45,071 nucleotides of DNA from Firm-04 sp045627405 (GTDB lineage: Bacteria; Bacillota; Clostridia; Oscillospirales; Ruminococcaceae), in assembly GCA_045627405.1 (NCBI GenBank), contig JAZQNP010000020.1:1-45071 (forward strand), given 5' to 3'. The notes beneath the pieces were generated by a model. The model worked only from the letters and a program-made list of their open reading frames with translations, had not been told where the DNA came from and made no database searches. This document shows positions 1-8,385 of this stretch, in pieces (the stretch's first letter is position 1; the number at the start of each line of letters is the position of its first letter). Made by a program: the position numbers and the translations under genes.

Positions 1-161
1 CGCGATACCGGCATGATGATCGCAAACCATTTCCCCGATCCTGCGTGCCGAAGCACTGCCGTCTGCGGGCTGCGCCGAAACAGATACTCCGGCGCGGTTT
101 GCAGCTGCGCCGCGGCGTATTCCAGCACGTCTTCCCTGTATGCACCTGCCACGTTTCTCAT
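1..161 (-). CDS. MmcQ/YjbR family protein, 5' part only
   Basis: The first 53 codons of a gene running off the left edge of the window. It starts at an ATG (159-161) preceded on its strand by an AGGGGAG ribosome binding site. The visible protein contains PEYLF, then AVLRH and GKWFAIIM, the pattern at the N-terminus of MmcQ/YjbR proteins, small CyaY-like-fold proteins often annotated as DNA-binding. The role is unknown in most species. It lies downstream of the GH43 gene but is separated from it by a terminator, so it is probably a separate unit. The family call rests on about 53 residues; the rest of the gene is outside the window. Confidence 0.7.
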   Translation of the reverse strand, partial: MRNVAGAYREDVLEYAAAQLQTAPEYLFRRSPQTAVLRHAGSGKWFAIIMPVS

Positions 162-233
162 ACTCCCCTCTGCTCTGTACTTGCTTTCCCTCATTGTATC
201 ACATTCCAAACGAAAAAACAAGTCTGCATCCGC

Positions 234-267
234 AAAAAAGCCGCACGTCTGCATTGCAAACGTGCGG
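234..267 (-). terminator. Rho-independent terminator after the GH43 gene
   Basis: An 8-bp GC-rich stem (CCGCACGT at 241-248 with ACGTGCGG at 260-267) is followed, reading the minus strand, by a run of six T (234-239). It begins 7 nt past the GH43 stop codon. Confidence 0.85.
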
Positions 268-273
268 TCTCTT

Positions 274-2838
274 TTATTTCTGCATCAGCTCCCGCTTCAT
301 GATCGTCAGATCAATCGCGTTCAGCTTGCCGTCTGCGTTCATGTCGCCCATGTCGTAATCGTTGAGAATGCCTGCCGTGAGCAGATATTTCTGCATCATC
401 ACAACATCCGCAAGCTCAAATTTTCCGTTGGCATCGACATCGCCGCGCAGTACAAATGCCGATGCGGACGCCGGTTCCAGCACATAGGCATTGTCACCGT
501 TCAGTGCATAGCTGCCGTCTTTTTGGCATGTCAGTGTCAGATTGCTCAATGTCTGGCTGCTGCCGATAAGCTGATATGTTCCGTTTGCATTCTGCGTGAT
601 CTGCCATGTTTGTGCATCAGCAGTTTCGCCGCCCGATCCGCCGAAATACAGACCGCTTGCGATATTGCGCAGGGTATATGCCCCGTCGTTCACTGCCGGA
701 TGCACCGGTTCGATTGTCCAGAGCTGGCAGTCGCCCTCCCAGTAATTCCACTGGTTGATATTGCCGCCGTTTTCGGTTGACCATTCGTATACATCCAGTC
801 CGCCGGTATCGCCCGAACACTTGGACACAATGCCGTAATACATTCCGTTCTTCACGAGCTTCCAGAGCTGATTGTCCGCACCCGTATAGGCTTGCAGCTC
901 GACGTTCAGTCCGTCGGTTGCCGCACTTTCTGCAACCGCAATGCACATGCTCTCATCACCGAGTGAAACGATCCGGCAGTAATTGCCGTCCACTGCGCTG
1001 ATGCGCCACTGCTGCGCAAAGGATTTGTTCAGCTCCCACTGCTGAATATTGGTGCCTGCGGTCAGCGCACCGTTCGGCAGATCAATATACAAGCCGCTGT
1101 TTTTATTGGAAATGAAATAGGAAACACCGCTCAGCAGCGAGGTGCCGCCGATATAGGTCTGTGCGCCGGCTCCGAGAACCGAATCCGGATTGTAAACCAG
1201 CTGCGCGTCACTGTCAGAGTAGTCATAGCTGCCTGCCTCACGCGGCGTACCGGTATACGCATCGGTCTTTGCGCCCCAGACAGTCTGATTGTTGCTGCCG
1301 ACCGCAGTGAAGCTCATCACCTTCCTGCCGCTCTCGTTCTGTGCGGCAAGAAAATATCCGTAATAAGTCTGTCCGCCGATGACCAGAGTTGCAGCAGCGG
1401 AATCCTCTGCCTCTGTCCATGTACCCGTCACTGCGCCGCTGATGCTGCCGTTGCTGTTCAGCGTGATGCTGCTGTAATTGATGATATTGCCGTCCGTCGC
1501 GGTGCCGTGGTTGATATACTCATATGTTCCGACTATATCCGACGTCTCGTATCCGCCTTCTGCCAGTGTGTCCTTTGCATACTCAAACGGTGCCACAACA
1601 GGCCATCCGGCTTCATTGAACCACATCGAATGCACACGCACTTCATGATACTCGGAGCCGTCATCAAACCGCGCATGATAGATCAGATACCACTGCCCGT
1701 CATCGTCGCGCAGAACGGAGTTATGTCCGCACGCCATATATGCCCGGTTCAGCGTACTGAACTTATAGTTGCCCATGACTTTCAGACCGGTGCTGTCCAG
1801 ATTGGAGCTGCTCGTCTGAATGCCGGACTTGCCCGCCGGATCCAGGAACGGACCGGTCGGACTGGCCGAACGGAACACGCGCATATTGTAGCCGCCTGCA
1901 GAGAGCAAGCCGCCGTAGGTCTCCCAGAGATAATAATATCCCGTATCTTCGTTGTATTCGATGAACGGGCCCTCGCCGGATTTATGATAGCCGCCGGCGA
2001 GTTTTGTGCCGAAATAGCTGTCCACCATTCTGCCGTCAGAGGTGGTGCCTGTCGTCGGGTGAATGCACTTTCCGGTCGCTGCATCCATTTCCAGCGTGAA
2101 GATGCCGCCCGACCACGAACCGTAGACCATGTACATCTTTCCGTCTGTATCATAATAAATCGTCGGGTCAATCGCGTTCGGGCAGACATTGAAGTTATAG
2201 GATGTGCCGTTGAACCAGCTGTTGTTATAGGTCACTTCTCCTGATGCAATCAGCTCATCAATGTTCGTCGTGGTGTATTTGCGGTTGACATTCTTCGTGG
2301 AGCTGGTCGCATAGGTATCGTTTGAGGTGAAGCCCGAATAGATCAGCGTATCCACAAAGGTGTACGGTCCCTCGACATTCTGCGACTGTGCAAAGGCGAT
2401 GACCGAGGTGTTCCATGTGGAAGAGGTGCAGAAATACATCAGATAGGCACCCCTGCCGCCGCTGCTGTTGATGAAATCCGGATCGTATACGACATCCGGT
2501 GCCCAGACAGCAAAGCCTCCCTCGCAGTCGCCCAGGTCTTCGCCTGCCCATGCAAACGCCTTGGCAAGATTCGTCGAGAGATTGCCGAACTCCACATTGT
2601 TCGTCTTTGCATAGCCGTTGGTGAACGTCCTCCAATTCACCAGATCCGTCGATCTCGCCGCATCAATATGCGAGCCGAACACATAGTAAGTGCCGTTGGT
2701 CTTGATAATGGACGGGTCGTGTACCGAAACACGCGTTCCCGCCGCCTCCGCTGTGCCGATGCTGTCTGTGTCAAGCTGCACTGCACAGAGTGACACCGCC
2801 GCTGCAAGCAGTGCTGCGGAGAGTTTTCTCCATTTCAT
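274..2838 (-). CDS. Secreted GH43 arabinanase-like glycosidase with ricin-type and dockerin modules
   Basis: A secreted enzyme of 854 aa, probably an endo-acting alpha-1,5-L-arabinanase that cuts arabinan side chains of pectin. The start at 2838 is chosen because an AAGGGGGA site precedes it and a signal peptide follows (residues 1 to about 33, ending AEA-A). The GH43 propeller spans about residues 36-425 and shows the three expected acidic residues: D41 in HDPSI, D224 in AIDPTI and E289 in SGEGPF, plus WAPD at 112-115. A lipocalin-like C-domain typical of Abn2-type arabinanases follows (about 430-525). Next is a ricin-type beta-trefoil with QQW/QLW repeats (about 570-712), a carbohydrate-binding module. 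The C-terminus is a type I dockerin (about 798-854) with two calcium-loop repeats, DVDANGKFELADV and DMNADGKLNAIDL. The dockerin implies attachment to a cellulosomal scaffoldin. The gene has its own consensus promoter. Substrate specificity is inferred from family resemblance. Confidence 0.92.
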   Translation of the reverse strand: MKWRKLSAALLAAAVSLCAVQLDTDSIGTAEAAGTRVSVHDPSIIKTNGTYYVFGSHIDAARSTDLVNWRTFTNGYAKTNNVEFGNLSTNLAKAFAWAGEDLGDCEGGFAVWAPDVVYDPDFINSSGGRGAYLMYFCTSSTWNTSVIAFAQSQNVEGPYTFVDTLIYSGFTSNDTYATSSTKNVNRKYTTTNIDELIASGEVTYNNSWFNGTSYNFNVCPNAIDPTIYYDTDGKMYMVYGSWSGGIFTLEMDAATGKCIHPTTGTTSDGRMVDSYFGTKLAGGYHKSGEGPFIEYNEDTGYYYLWETYGGLLSAGGYNMRVFRSASPTGPFLDPAGKSGIQTSSSNLDSTGLKVMGNYKFSTLNRAYMACGHNSVLRDDDGQWYLIYHARFDDGSEYHEVRVHSMWFNEAGWPVVAPFEYAKDTLAEGGYETSDIVGTYEYINHGTATDGNIINYSSITLNSNGSISGAVTGTWTEAEDSAAATLVIGGQTYYGYFLAAQNESGRKVMSFTAVGSNNQTVWGAKTDAYTGTPREAGSYDYSDSDAQLVYNPDSVLGAGAQTYIGGTSLLSGVSYFISNKNSGLYIDLPNGALTAGTNIQQWELNKSFAQQWRISAVDGNYCRIVSLGDESMCIAVAESAATDGLNVELQAYTGADNQLWKLVKNGMYYGIVSKCSGDTGGLDVYEWSTENGGNINQWNYWEGDCQLWTIEPVHPAVNDGAYTLRNIASGLYFGGSGGETADAQTWQITQNANGTYQLIGSSQTLSNLTLTCQKDGSYALNGDNAYVLEPASASAFVLRGDVDANGKFELADVVMMQKYLLTAGILNDYDMGDMNADGKLNAIDLTIMKRELMQK

Positions 2839-2893
2839 ATACCGATTCCCCCTTGATTTTTTCTGTATGCAAACAGCCGTCTGCATTATTTTC

Positions 2894-2922
2894 ATTATAT
2901 CGTATCCCATGATTCTTGTCAA
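2894..2922 (-). promoter_or_regulatory. SigA-type promoter of the GH43 gene
   Basis: Reading the minus strand: TTGACA (2917-2922), 17 nt, TATAAT (2894-2899). Both hexamers are perfect consensus. It lies about 55 nt upstream of the chosen start codon. Confidence 0.9.
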
Positions 2923-2993
2923 GCCATTCTCATAACGTGCAGCGAAAAGATCATGAAAAAGATACAATGTTGCAGATCACAGAGCAAAACAAC

Positions 2994-3028
2994 GCAGCAC
3001 CGCTCTGCAATTTTCAGAACGGTGCTGC
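2994..3028 (-). terminator. Probable terminator after the ABC permease gene
   Basis: A 9-bp stem (GCAGCACCG 2994-3002 with CGGTGCTGC 3020-3028) lies 10 nt beyond the permease stop codon. The T-tract on the minus strand is interrupted (GTTGTTTTG), so it may be a weaker terminator. It separates the ABC genes from the GH43 promoter. Confidence 0.6.
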
Positions 3029-3037
3029 AATATCATA

Positions 3038-5143
3038 TCAGGATGAAGACGATACGGCACAGCCGAGCCAATGGACAAAATCCAGTGCGCGCATCAGGGC
3101 GATACCGGTGCCGATGCCGCTCTCGCAGAGTGCAGACGGCAGCAGAAAGACCGCAAGTGCCGTCAGCAGTGCCGTTTCCGGTGTGCGGCTGAACCGGCTG
3201 ATCTGCACCACACATCCTGCAATCAGCAGCGCAGCGGCATACCGCAGCACAAACTGCGCAATGATCACCGTCCGCATGGAAACTGAAACCGGAATCCATT
3301 GCAGCAGCTTCATGCTCTGTGCGGGGGCACCGAGCATCGTGAAGCCGACGTCCTGCTGCACACGGATCAGATAAATGCCGTGCAGTGAGAGTACCGCGAT
3401 TCCCGTCAGCAGCATGACCCACATCCACGATGCCGTGAGCCGCCTGCCCCTGCCGCGCTTTGTCGCACACAGCAGCATGCCCGTTTCGTATCGGTTATCA
3501 TACGCATGAATACTGCGGAACAGGAAAATCAAAAACAGCAGCAGCACCATGCAGCAGCGGCGGATGGATGCATTCTCATAAAACATCATCTGATACGCCG
3601 TCTGCGGGATGAACCAGGCTGGCAAGCCCGTCCGGTCGGTGAATTCACGCAGTTCCAGCAGCGTCGTTTGCAGTGCGGTGTAAAGCGTGAGCTCTGCCTT
3701 GAATTCCGACAGCTTGCCGTAAGCCTCTTCGATCGCTCTCTGCTTCGGCTCCTCCGCCGCTTCCAGCTCCGCAATGCGCGCCTCCTGCCGTTCAATGCTC
3801 TCCTCAATCCGCGTGAGCTGATCTGCAACACGGTCGAGCTTTTCGTCTGTGACCTCACCCTGATAACGGTCATAAATCTTTTTCGTATCAGGAGACATCC
3901 ATGTGTACAGATGCGTCTGCTGCCAGACCGTCACGCCGAGCAGTGCCGTGACTGCCAGCACCAGAATCCCGCGCTCTGCAATCAGCAGCTTCCACCCTTC
4001 AAATCCAAACAGCGAACGGCATCTTGTCAAGCCGGAGAGTCTGCGTGAAATCTGATCTCCGAAACGCTCGATTCCGCTGCCGAGCTTTCCGGGGCGGCAG
4101 TATCCGATCAGCACAAGGCACAGCACCGCAAGCACCGCACCCATCATGCCGACTGCAATCAGCATGTCTGCACAGAAATCAGACGGGAACCCGAACCAGT
4201 TGAGATTGCTGTACTGCGTAAAGAACACATCGGATTCCAATGCCGCAAAGACATTCAGAAATTTCACATGACTGAGCTTTGCCGTCGGCAGAACAAACCG
4301 GTGCAGCAGAAAGCATCCGCCCACGCCCGCAGCCGAGACCAGCCATCCGAGCAGCGGCTTCATCCGCGACTGCATCAGCCAGACAAACAGCGAAATGACT
4401 GCCGCTGCCAGTACTTTCAGCCAATATGCAGAGATAAAATATCCCGCAACACTCAGCCGTACCGAGCAAAGCTGAAATGCCGGCACAGACTGCACCGCAC
4501 GCAGCAAACCCGGGTTCCCGAAATAATACGCCGCATATGCAATGTTCCCGCCGTAGAGCAGCAGCGCGGACAGTGCCGACATCAGCACAACGGCAAGGAT
4601 CTGCTGCGCACAGAGCGGGACTCTGCCGCGCTTTGTTGTCCGCGTCAGCGCACCGACAGCGGTCTCGGTATCCGCTGCCAGCGACAGCACCAGCAGCAGC
4701 GGCGCGATCAGCAGCAGATAATCGGTGATGTCATAATCCTTCACTGCATTGACCGCTTCATCGCAGCCCTCTGTCAGTGTCAGTCCGGTCAGCTTCTGAT
4801 ATTTCGCTGCGGTCTTTTCCAGATTCCGCTGCACATAATCATCCTGCTTTGCCGCAAGCTTGCCCAAAACAGACTGTGTGCCGGACTGTGACTGCACATA
4901 TTCCAGATACTGCGGATAGACCACCTCGCGGTAACGCTGCTTTTCTTTTTCCGCCGCCTCTGCCTGCTGTGCATCATATTCATCAGGGTCAATGCCAAAG
5001 CTCTGCATCATTTCACGGTATGCCGCATCCGTTTGTCCGACCGTTCCGCAATACCCGGCAAACAGCGCGAGATTGCAGAGTGCGATCATCAGCAGCAGAA
5101 TGATCCGCTTCGGTGCGCAGAGCAGCCGTCTCAGTTCATTCAT
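3038..5143 (-). CDS. ABC transporter permease, two-half type with extracytoplasmic coiled coil
   Basis: A 701-aa membrane protein translationally coupled to the ATPase gene: its ATG (5141-5143) lies inside the end of that gene, an 8-nt overlap. TM1 is near residues 12-30, followed by a charged Gln/Glu/Lys-rich outside loop (about 45-120) and a group of about six hydrophobic segments (about 135-350). A second half begins near residue 385 with a TM segment, then a long heptad-like charged stretch (about 420-490), then further TM segments to the end. This matches large ABC-2-like permeases that dimerise with one ATPase, typical of export or envelope-stress systems. No substrate can be named. It probably belongs to the transcription unit that starts at the sigma gene at 8278, since no terminator lies between. 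Confidence 0.75.
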   Translation of the reverse strand: MNELRRLLCAPKRIILLLMIALCNLALFAGYCGTVGQTDAAYREMMQSFGIDPDEYDAQQAEAAEKEKQRYREVVYPQYLEYVQSQSGTQSVLGKLAAKQDDYVQRNLEKTAAKYQKLTGLTLTEGCDEAVNAVKDYDITDYLLLIAPLLLVLSLAADTETAVGALTRTTKRGRVPLCAQQILAVVLMSALSALLLYGGNIAYAAYYFGNPGLLRAVQSVPAFQLCSVRLSVAGYFISAYWLKVLAAAVISLFVWLMQSRMKPLLGWLVSAAGVGGCFLLHRFVLPTAKLSHVKFLNVFAALESDVFFTQYSNLNWFGFPSDFCADMLIAVGMMGAVLAVLCLVLIGYCRPGKLGSGIERFGDQISRRLSGLTRCRSLFGFEGWKLLIAERGILVLAVTALLGVTVWQQTHLYTWMSPDTKKIYDRYQGEVTDEKLDRVADQLTRIEESIERQEARIAELEAAEEPKQRAIEEAYGKLSEFKAELTLYTALQTTLLELREFTDRTGLPAWFIPQTAYQMMFYENASIRRCCMVLLLFLIFLFRSIHAYDNRYETGMLLCATKRGRGRRLTASWMWVMLLTGIAVLSLHGIYLIRVQQDVGFTMLGAPAQSMKLLQWIPVSVSMRTVIIAQFVLRYAAALLIAGCVVQISRFSRTPETALLTALAVFLLPSALCESGIGTGIALMRALDFVHWLGCAVSSSS

Positions 5144-6020
5144 ATTGCCGATTCCCCTTTAAGTACAGATGACAGACATCTTCCAGTGTCAGATGATCCG
5201 TCACGGGCATACAGCCCTCCGGCAGCGGATCCGCGGCGATGCGCAGCACAAAGCCGTCCTTGCGCTCTGCAATTTCTCCGCCCGGATATTCCTGCTGCAT
5301 CGCACGGATTTCCTCATAAGTGCCGGAGAACTCTCCGATCTTTCCCTCTGCGTTTTGCAGCAGCGCGTGCGGCGTGTCAAACGCAATGGTCTGACCGCCG
5401 CGGATCAGCAGCACCTTTTTGGCAATGCACGCAATGTCGCTGACCACATGCGTCGCAAGCAGCACAATGCGGTCGCGTGCCAGCTCTGCAATGTCATTGC
5501 GGATGCGGATGCGCTCCTCCGGGTCCAGTCCTGCGGTCGGTTCATCCAGAATCAGCACCTGCGGCTTGCCGAGCATCGACGATGCCAGCATGACGCGCTG
5601 CCGCATACCGCCCGAAAATGTGCCGATTTTTCTGTGTGCATGTGCCGTGAGATTGACCGCTTCCAGCAGCTCTTCCGTCTCGGCTTTGATTGCCTTTCTG
5701 CGCATTCCTTTCAGCGCGCCCATGTAATACAGAAATCTCCGCGCCGTGAACTCGTCATACAACCCTTGCAGCTGCGGCGTGTAGCCGACCAGCTCGCGCC
5801 ACTTGCTTCCCATTGTGAGAATATCCGCACCGTTCCAGAGGATTTCGCCCTCCGTGCGGCGCATGTGATCGGTCATCAGCTTCATCAGCGTCGATTTGCC
5901 CGCGCCGTTCGCACCCAGCAGACCCGTGACACCCGGTTCCAGCGTAAAGCTGACATCCGAAAGTGCCGTAAAGCTGCCGTATTGCTTTGTCAGATGTTTG
6001 ATTTCCAGCTTGTTGTTCAT
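5136..6020 (-). CDS. ABC transporter ATP-binding protein
   Basis: A 294-aa ATPase that powers the permease encoded immediately downstream. It shows Walker A (GANGAGKST, about residues 36-44), the Q-loop (TPQLQGL), the signature FSGGMRQR, Walker B with LILDEPTAGLDP, and the switch His in ATHVVSD. About 70 residues follow the nucleotide-binding domain, as in CcmA/multidrug-exporter type ATPases. The start is supported by a GAGGAG site 9 nt upstream of ATG 6020. The gap to the upstream membrane sensor gene is only 48 nt with no hairpin, so the ABC pair is likely co-transcribed with the first sigma/propeller module and may be one of its outputs. Confidence 0.93.
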   Translation of the reverse strand: MNNKLEIKHLTKQYGSFTALSDVSFTLEPGVTGLLGANGAGKSTLMKLMTDHMRRTEGEILWNGADILTMGSKWRELVGYTPQLQGLYDEFTARRFLYYMGALKGMRRKAIKAETEELLEAVNLTAHAHRKIGTFSGGMRQRVMLASSMLGKPQVLILDEPTAGLDPEERIRIRNDIAELARDRIVLLATHVVSDIACIAKKVLLIRGGQTIAFDTPHALLQNAEGKIGEFSGTYEEIRAMQQEYPGGEIAERKDGFVLRIAADPLPEGCMPVTDHLTLEDVCHLYLKGNRQYE

Positions 6021-6068
6021 TGCTGTATTCTCCTCTTGTATTTTTGCGAGAACGGCACGGACACTGTA

Positions 6069-7712
6069 TTATTTTGTGCCTTGCAGCAGATCCTCGTGCT
6101 CATAGAGCTTTTGCAGACTGCCGTCGCCTCGGAGCACATCGGAAAGTGCCGCACGATATTCCGCAAAACTGCATTTGTAATAAAAATACTCGCCGTCAAA
6201 AGCGGTAGCCGCACCGTTTAAAAAAGTATTCACATCGAGACCGACAGTCAGCTCCTGATCGAGAAATTCCAGATCGGGCGGATTGCCGTCTGCATCTGTC
6301 CCGTAGTATGCAGTGTAGGCTTGCCGCAGACGCTCTGTCATATCGGTATCCTGTGCCTGTACGTCCAGCGGCAGCTCCGTGATCTGCACGCGATTGCCGT
6401 TCCGGTCTAAAATGAACAGACGCATTTTGAAGGCATATTGCCCCGGCTCCGGCTCCGTCTGCATCCACACATTAAGATAAATACGTTCATCATCCGCAAA
6501 GAGAGCTGTGAACCAGTATGCTGCGTGTTTTATATCGCCGAGTGCTTCGTCCCAGATGTCGGTCTTGAAATATCTGACCGTCTCGGCTTCGGTTTCCGGA
6601 TCACGAAACGTCAGAAAATAGCCCTTCTGGGAATCGTATTTCCAGAAGATCAGCGTTTTGCCGTCCGGCGTGAGCGTGAAATCCTGAATGCCTTTGATGT
6701 CAAGAAGCTGCTCGATCTCGCCGGTGTCACAGTGAATGCGAAAGATGCCTTTTCCGGTTTGATCGTCCCACTCGCTGTCCTCCTTGCTGTAATACACATA
6801 GTCGCCGCTGCCGTGCAGATTCCCTGCCGGATGGTACAAACCGCTGGTGGGTTCTGTTTCCTGCAAGACACGCACCAGCCCGCTGCCCGGGTCAAAGGCG
6901 GCGAGCCGCCATGCGTGAAACTGTTCGGTGTTGACCGCGTTGACCGCGCCGATTCCCTCGGAATAGATAAACTGCTCGTAGGAGTATCGGATCCAGATTA
7001 CACCGCGGTGTGCAACAAGCTCTGCATTGCCTTGAAGAAGTGAATTTTCAGTTTCGGTTACCCCCGAATACACCCCGCACACTTCCTTGACCGCGGTTCC
7101 GTCCGGCTCGTAGCGCAGCAGCACGGCACTGATTTGCCCCTCATCCGAACGCTTTTCTGCGGCTGCATAGATATAGCCGTCCAGATACACCGGAGCGGAA
7201 CGGATACGATAGGCATCGGTGGTTGCAACACAGTATTCATTTCCGTCGTGCAGACAGTTCGGTTTTGCGCAGAGATAGAGTGCCTCGCCCGATTCGCTGT
7301 CATAATACATCATGCCGCCGCTCCGGGAAAGAAAGTAAATGCCGGTTTCTGTTTTTGCAATTCCGCGCATGCAGGGCTGATCGGTCTGATCGGTCAGCAC
7401 AAACAAATCATCCTGCTCTGTGACATCCGGTGTGCTGTTTTGCCGGGTCAGATTGTGATTGCGCATCGCAACCGCTGCCGTGATGCCGCCTGCCGTCAGC
7501 AGCAGGGCAGCCGCAGCCAGCCCCGCCGCCAAAAGGGGCTTGCGGATGCGGTTCTTTTTTTCTGTCTCGGAATGATGCTTCATGGAATGTTTCCTTTCCT
7601 CCTGCTTTGCCGCAAAGCCCGCAGGGGAAGCCTTTCGTCCCGCGACCTCCGTAAAATAACGGGAGTTGACCTTTTTCACGGCGCGCAGGAAGTCTATTTC
7701 GGTTCGTTTCAC
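6069..7712 (-). CDS. Module 1 membrane sensor / putative anti-sigma factor with propeller-like outer domain
   Basis: A 547-aa protein, probably the partner of the ECF sigma factor encoded just upstream. A GTG at 7712 is preferred over an in-frame TTG six nt upstream: it gives the proper spacing to AGGAGGG and a 4-nt GTGA overlap with the sigma stop, as in modules 2 and 3. The N-terminus (about 1-55) is cytoplasmic by the positive-inside rule and carries the shared FLRAV motif. One TM helix (about 59-83) ends in GITAAVAM. The rest (about 460 aa) is extracytoplasmic, with repeated beta-rich units (DGYIYAA, LLRYEPDG, GDYVYYS, GEYFYYK) resembling a DUF5050/TolB-like propeller. C148, C153, H155 and C161 form the motif shared by all five paralogues. 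The anti-sigma role is inferred from position and topology. Confidence 0.7.
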   Translation of the reverse strand: MKRTEIDFLRAVKKVNSRYFTEVAGRKASPAGFAAKQEERKHSMKHHSETEKKNRIRKPLLAAGLAAAALLLTAGGITAAVAMRNHNLTRQNSTPDVTEQDDLFVLTDQTDQPCMRGIAKTETGIYFLSRSGGMMYYDSESGEALYLCAKPNCLHDGNEYCVATTDAYRIRSAPVYLDGYIYAAAEKRSDEGQISAVLLRYEPDGTAVKEVCGVYSGVTETENSLLQGNAELVAHRGVIWIRYSYEQFIYSEGIGAVNAVNTEQFHAWRLAAFDPGSGLVRVLQETEPTSGLYHPAGNLHGSGDYVYYSKEDSEWDDQTGKGIFRIHCDTGEIEQLLDIKGIQDFTLTPDGKTLIFWKYDSQKGYFLTFRDPETEAETVRYFKTDIWDEALGDIKHAAYWFTALFADDERIYLNVWMQTEPEPGQYAFKMRLFILDRNGNRVQITELPLDVQAQDTDMTERLRQAYTAYYGTDADGNPPDLEFLDQELTVGLDVNTFLNGAATAFDGEYFYYKCSFAEYRAALSDVLRGDGSLQKLYEHEDLLQGTK

Positions 7713-8278
7713 AGCCAACCCTCCTCTTCCAGATACTTCCGCAGCCTGATCCGTGTCCGCATCAGCGTCACTGCAACCTTGCTGAACGAAAGCCGAAATG
7801 CCTCCGCGATTTCCCGTATCGTGCGGCCGTTGCCGTAGTGATCGACAAAAATCGTCCGCGCATCGGGCGAGAGCGTGTCGAGAAACCGCTGAATCGCTTC
7901 GACCATCAGCATCTCGTCAATCAGCTCCTCCACACCCTGTCCGGGCGGATTCCGCCGCTCGGAAATCGCTTCCAGTGACAGCTCCGAAAGACCGCCGCCG
8001 CGCTTTTTTGCATCGCGCTTTTCCAGACGCTGATAAGCCAGCCGCCGCACTGCTGTACAGAGATATGCAAACAGATTGTCCGGCTTTGCAGGCGGTATCG
8101 CATTCCAGACGTGCATCAGGGTGTCATTCCACACCTCCTGCGCATCCTCCTCATTGCCGAGAATCTGCGCCGCAATATTTCTGCACGCGCCGCCGTACTG
8201 TGCTGTCAGCTCTTTGAGTGCCGCCTCATCGCGGCATTCCAGCATATCCAGAATCGCTTTGGTCTTCGTCGTCATCAC
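7709..8278 (-). CDS. Module 1 ECF-type RNA polymerase sigma factor
   Basis: A 189-aa sigma-70 family protein with only regions 2 and 4, hence the extracytoplasmic-function class. Region 2 (about residues 20-90) includes NEEDAQEVWNDT and a DNLFAYL segment. Region 4 (about 133-187) includes RTIREIAEAF followed by a recognition-helix segment and RTRIRLRKYLEE. The start is at ATG 8278; a second ATG (8275) and a GTG (8281) are adjacent and cannot be ruled out. The 3' end codes for EEGWL, whose codons contain the AGGAGGG site of the downstream sensor gene. The candidate autoregulated promoter lies at 8290-8337. The four sigma factors of modules 1-4 are clearly paralogous. Confidence 0.92.
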   Translation of the reverse strand: MMTTKTKAILDMLECRDEAALKELTAQYGGACRNIAAQILGNEEDAQEVWNDTLMHVWNAIPPAKPDNLFAYLCTAVRRLAYQRLEKRDAKKRGGGLSELSLEAISERRNPPGQGVEELIDEMLMVEAIQRFLDTLSPDARTIFVDHYGNGRTIREIAEAFRLSFSKVAVTLMRTRIRLRKYLEEEGWL

Positions 8279-8289
8279 TTCCTTTCCAA

Positions 8290-8337
8290 AGAGGTACCTC
8301 TATTTCACCAGATCGGAAATGGGTCGGAATGTTTACA
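8290..8337 (-). promoter_or_regulatory. Candidate ECF promoter and palindrome of sigma gene 1
   Basis: Minus strand: -35-like TGTAAAC (8331-8337), 15 nt, CGATCT (8310-8315), then 8 nt and a perfect 12-bp palindrome AGAGGTACCTCT (8290-8301) that would sit at about +1. The same arrangement precedes sigma genes 2, 3 and 4. The palindrome directly precedes the ribosome binding site GGAAAGGA. The function (autoregulated promoter, operator) is inferred. Confidence 0.6.
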
Positions 8338-8385
8338 TCCATGAAGAAAAATTTTTTATTTTTGTAGGATCAGATTCCTCCTTTT

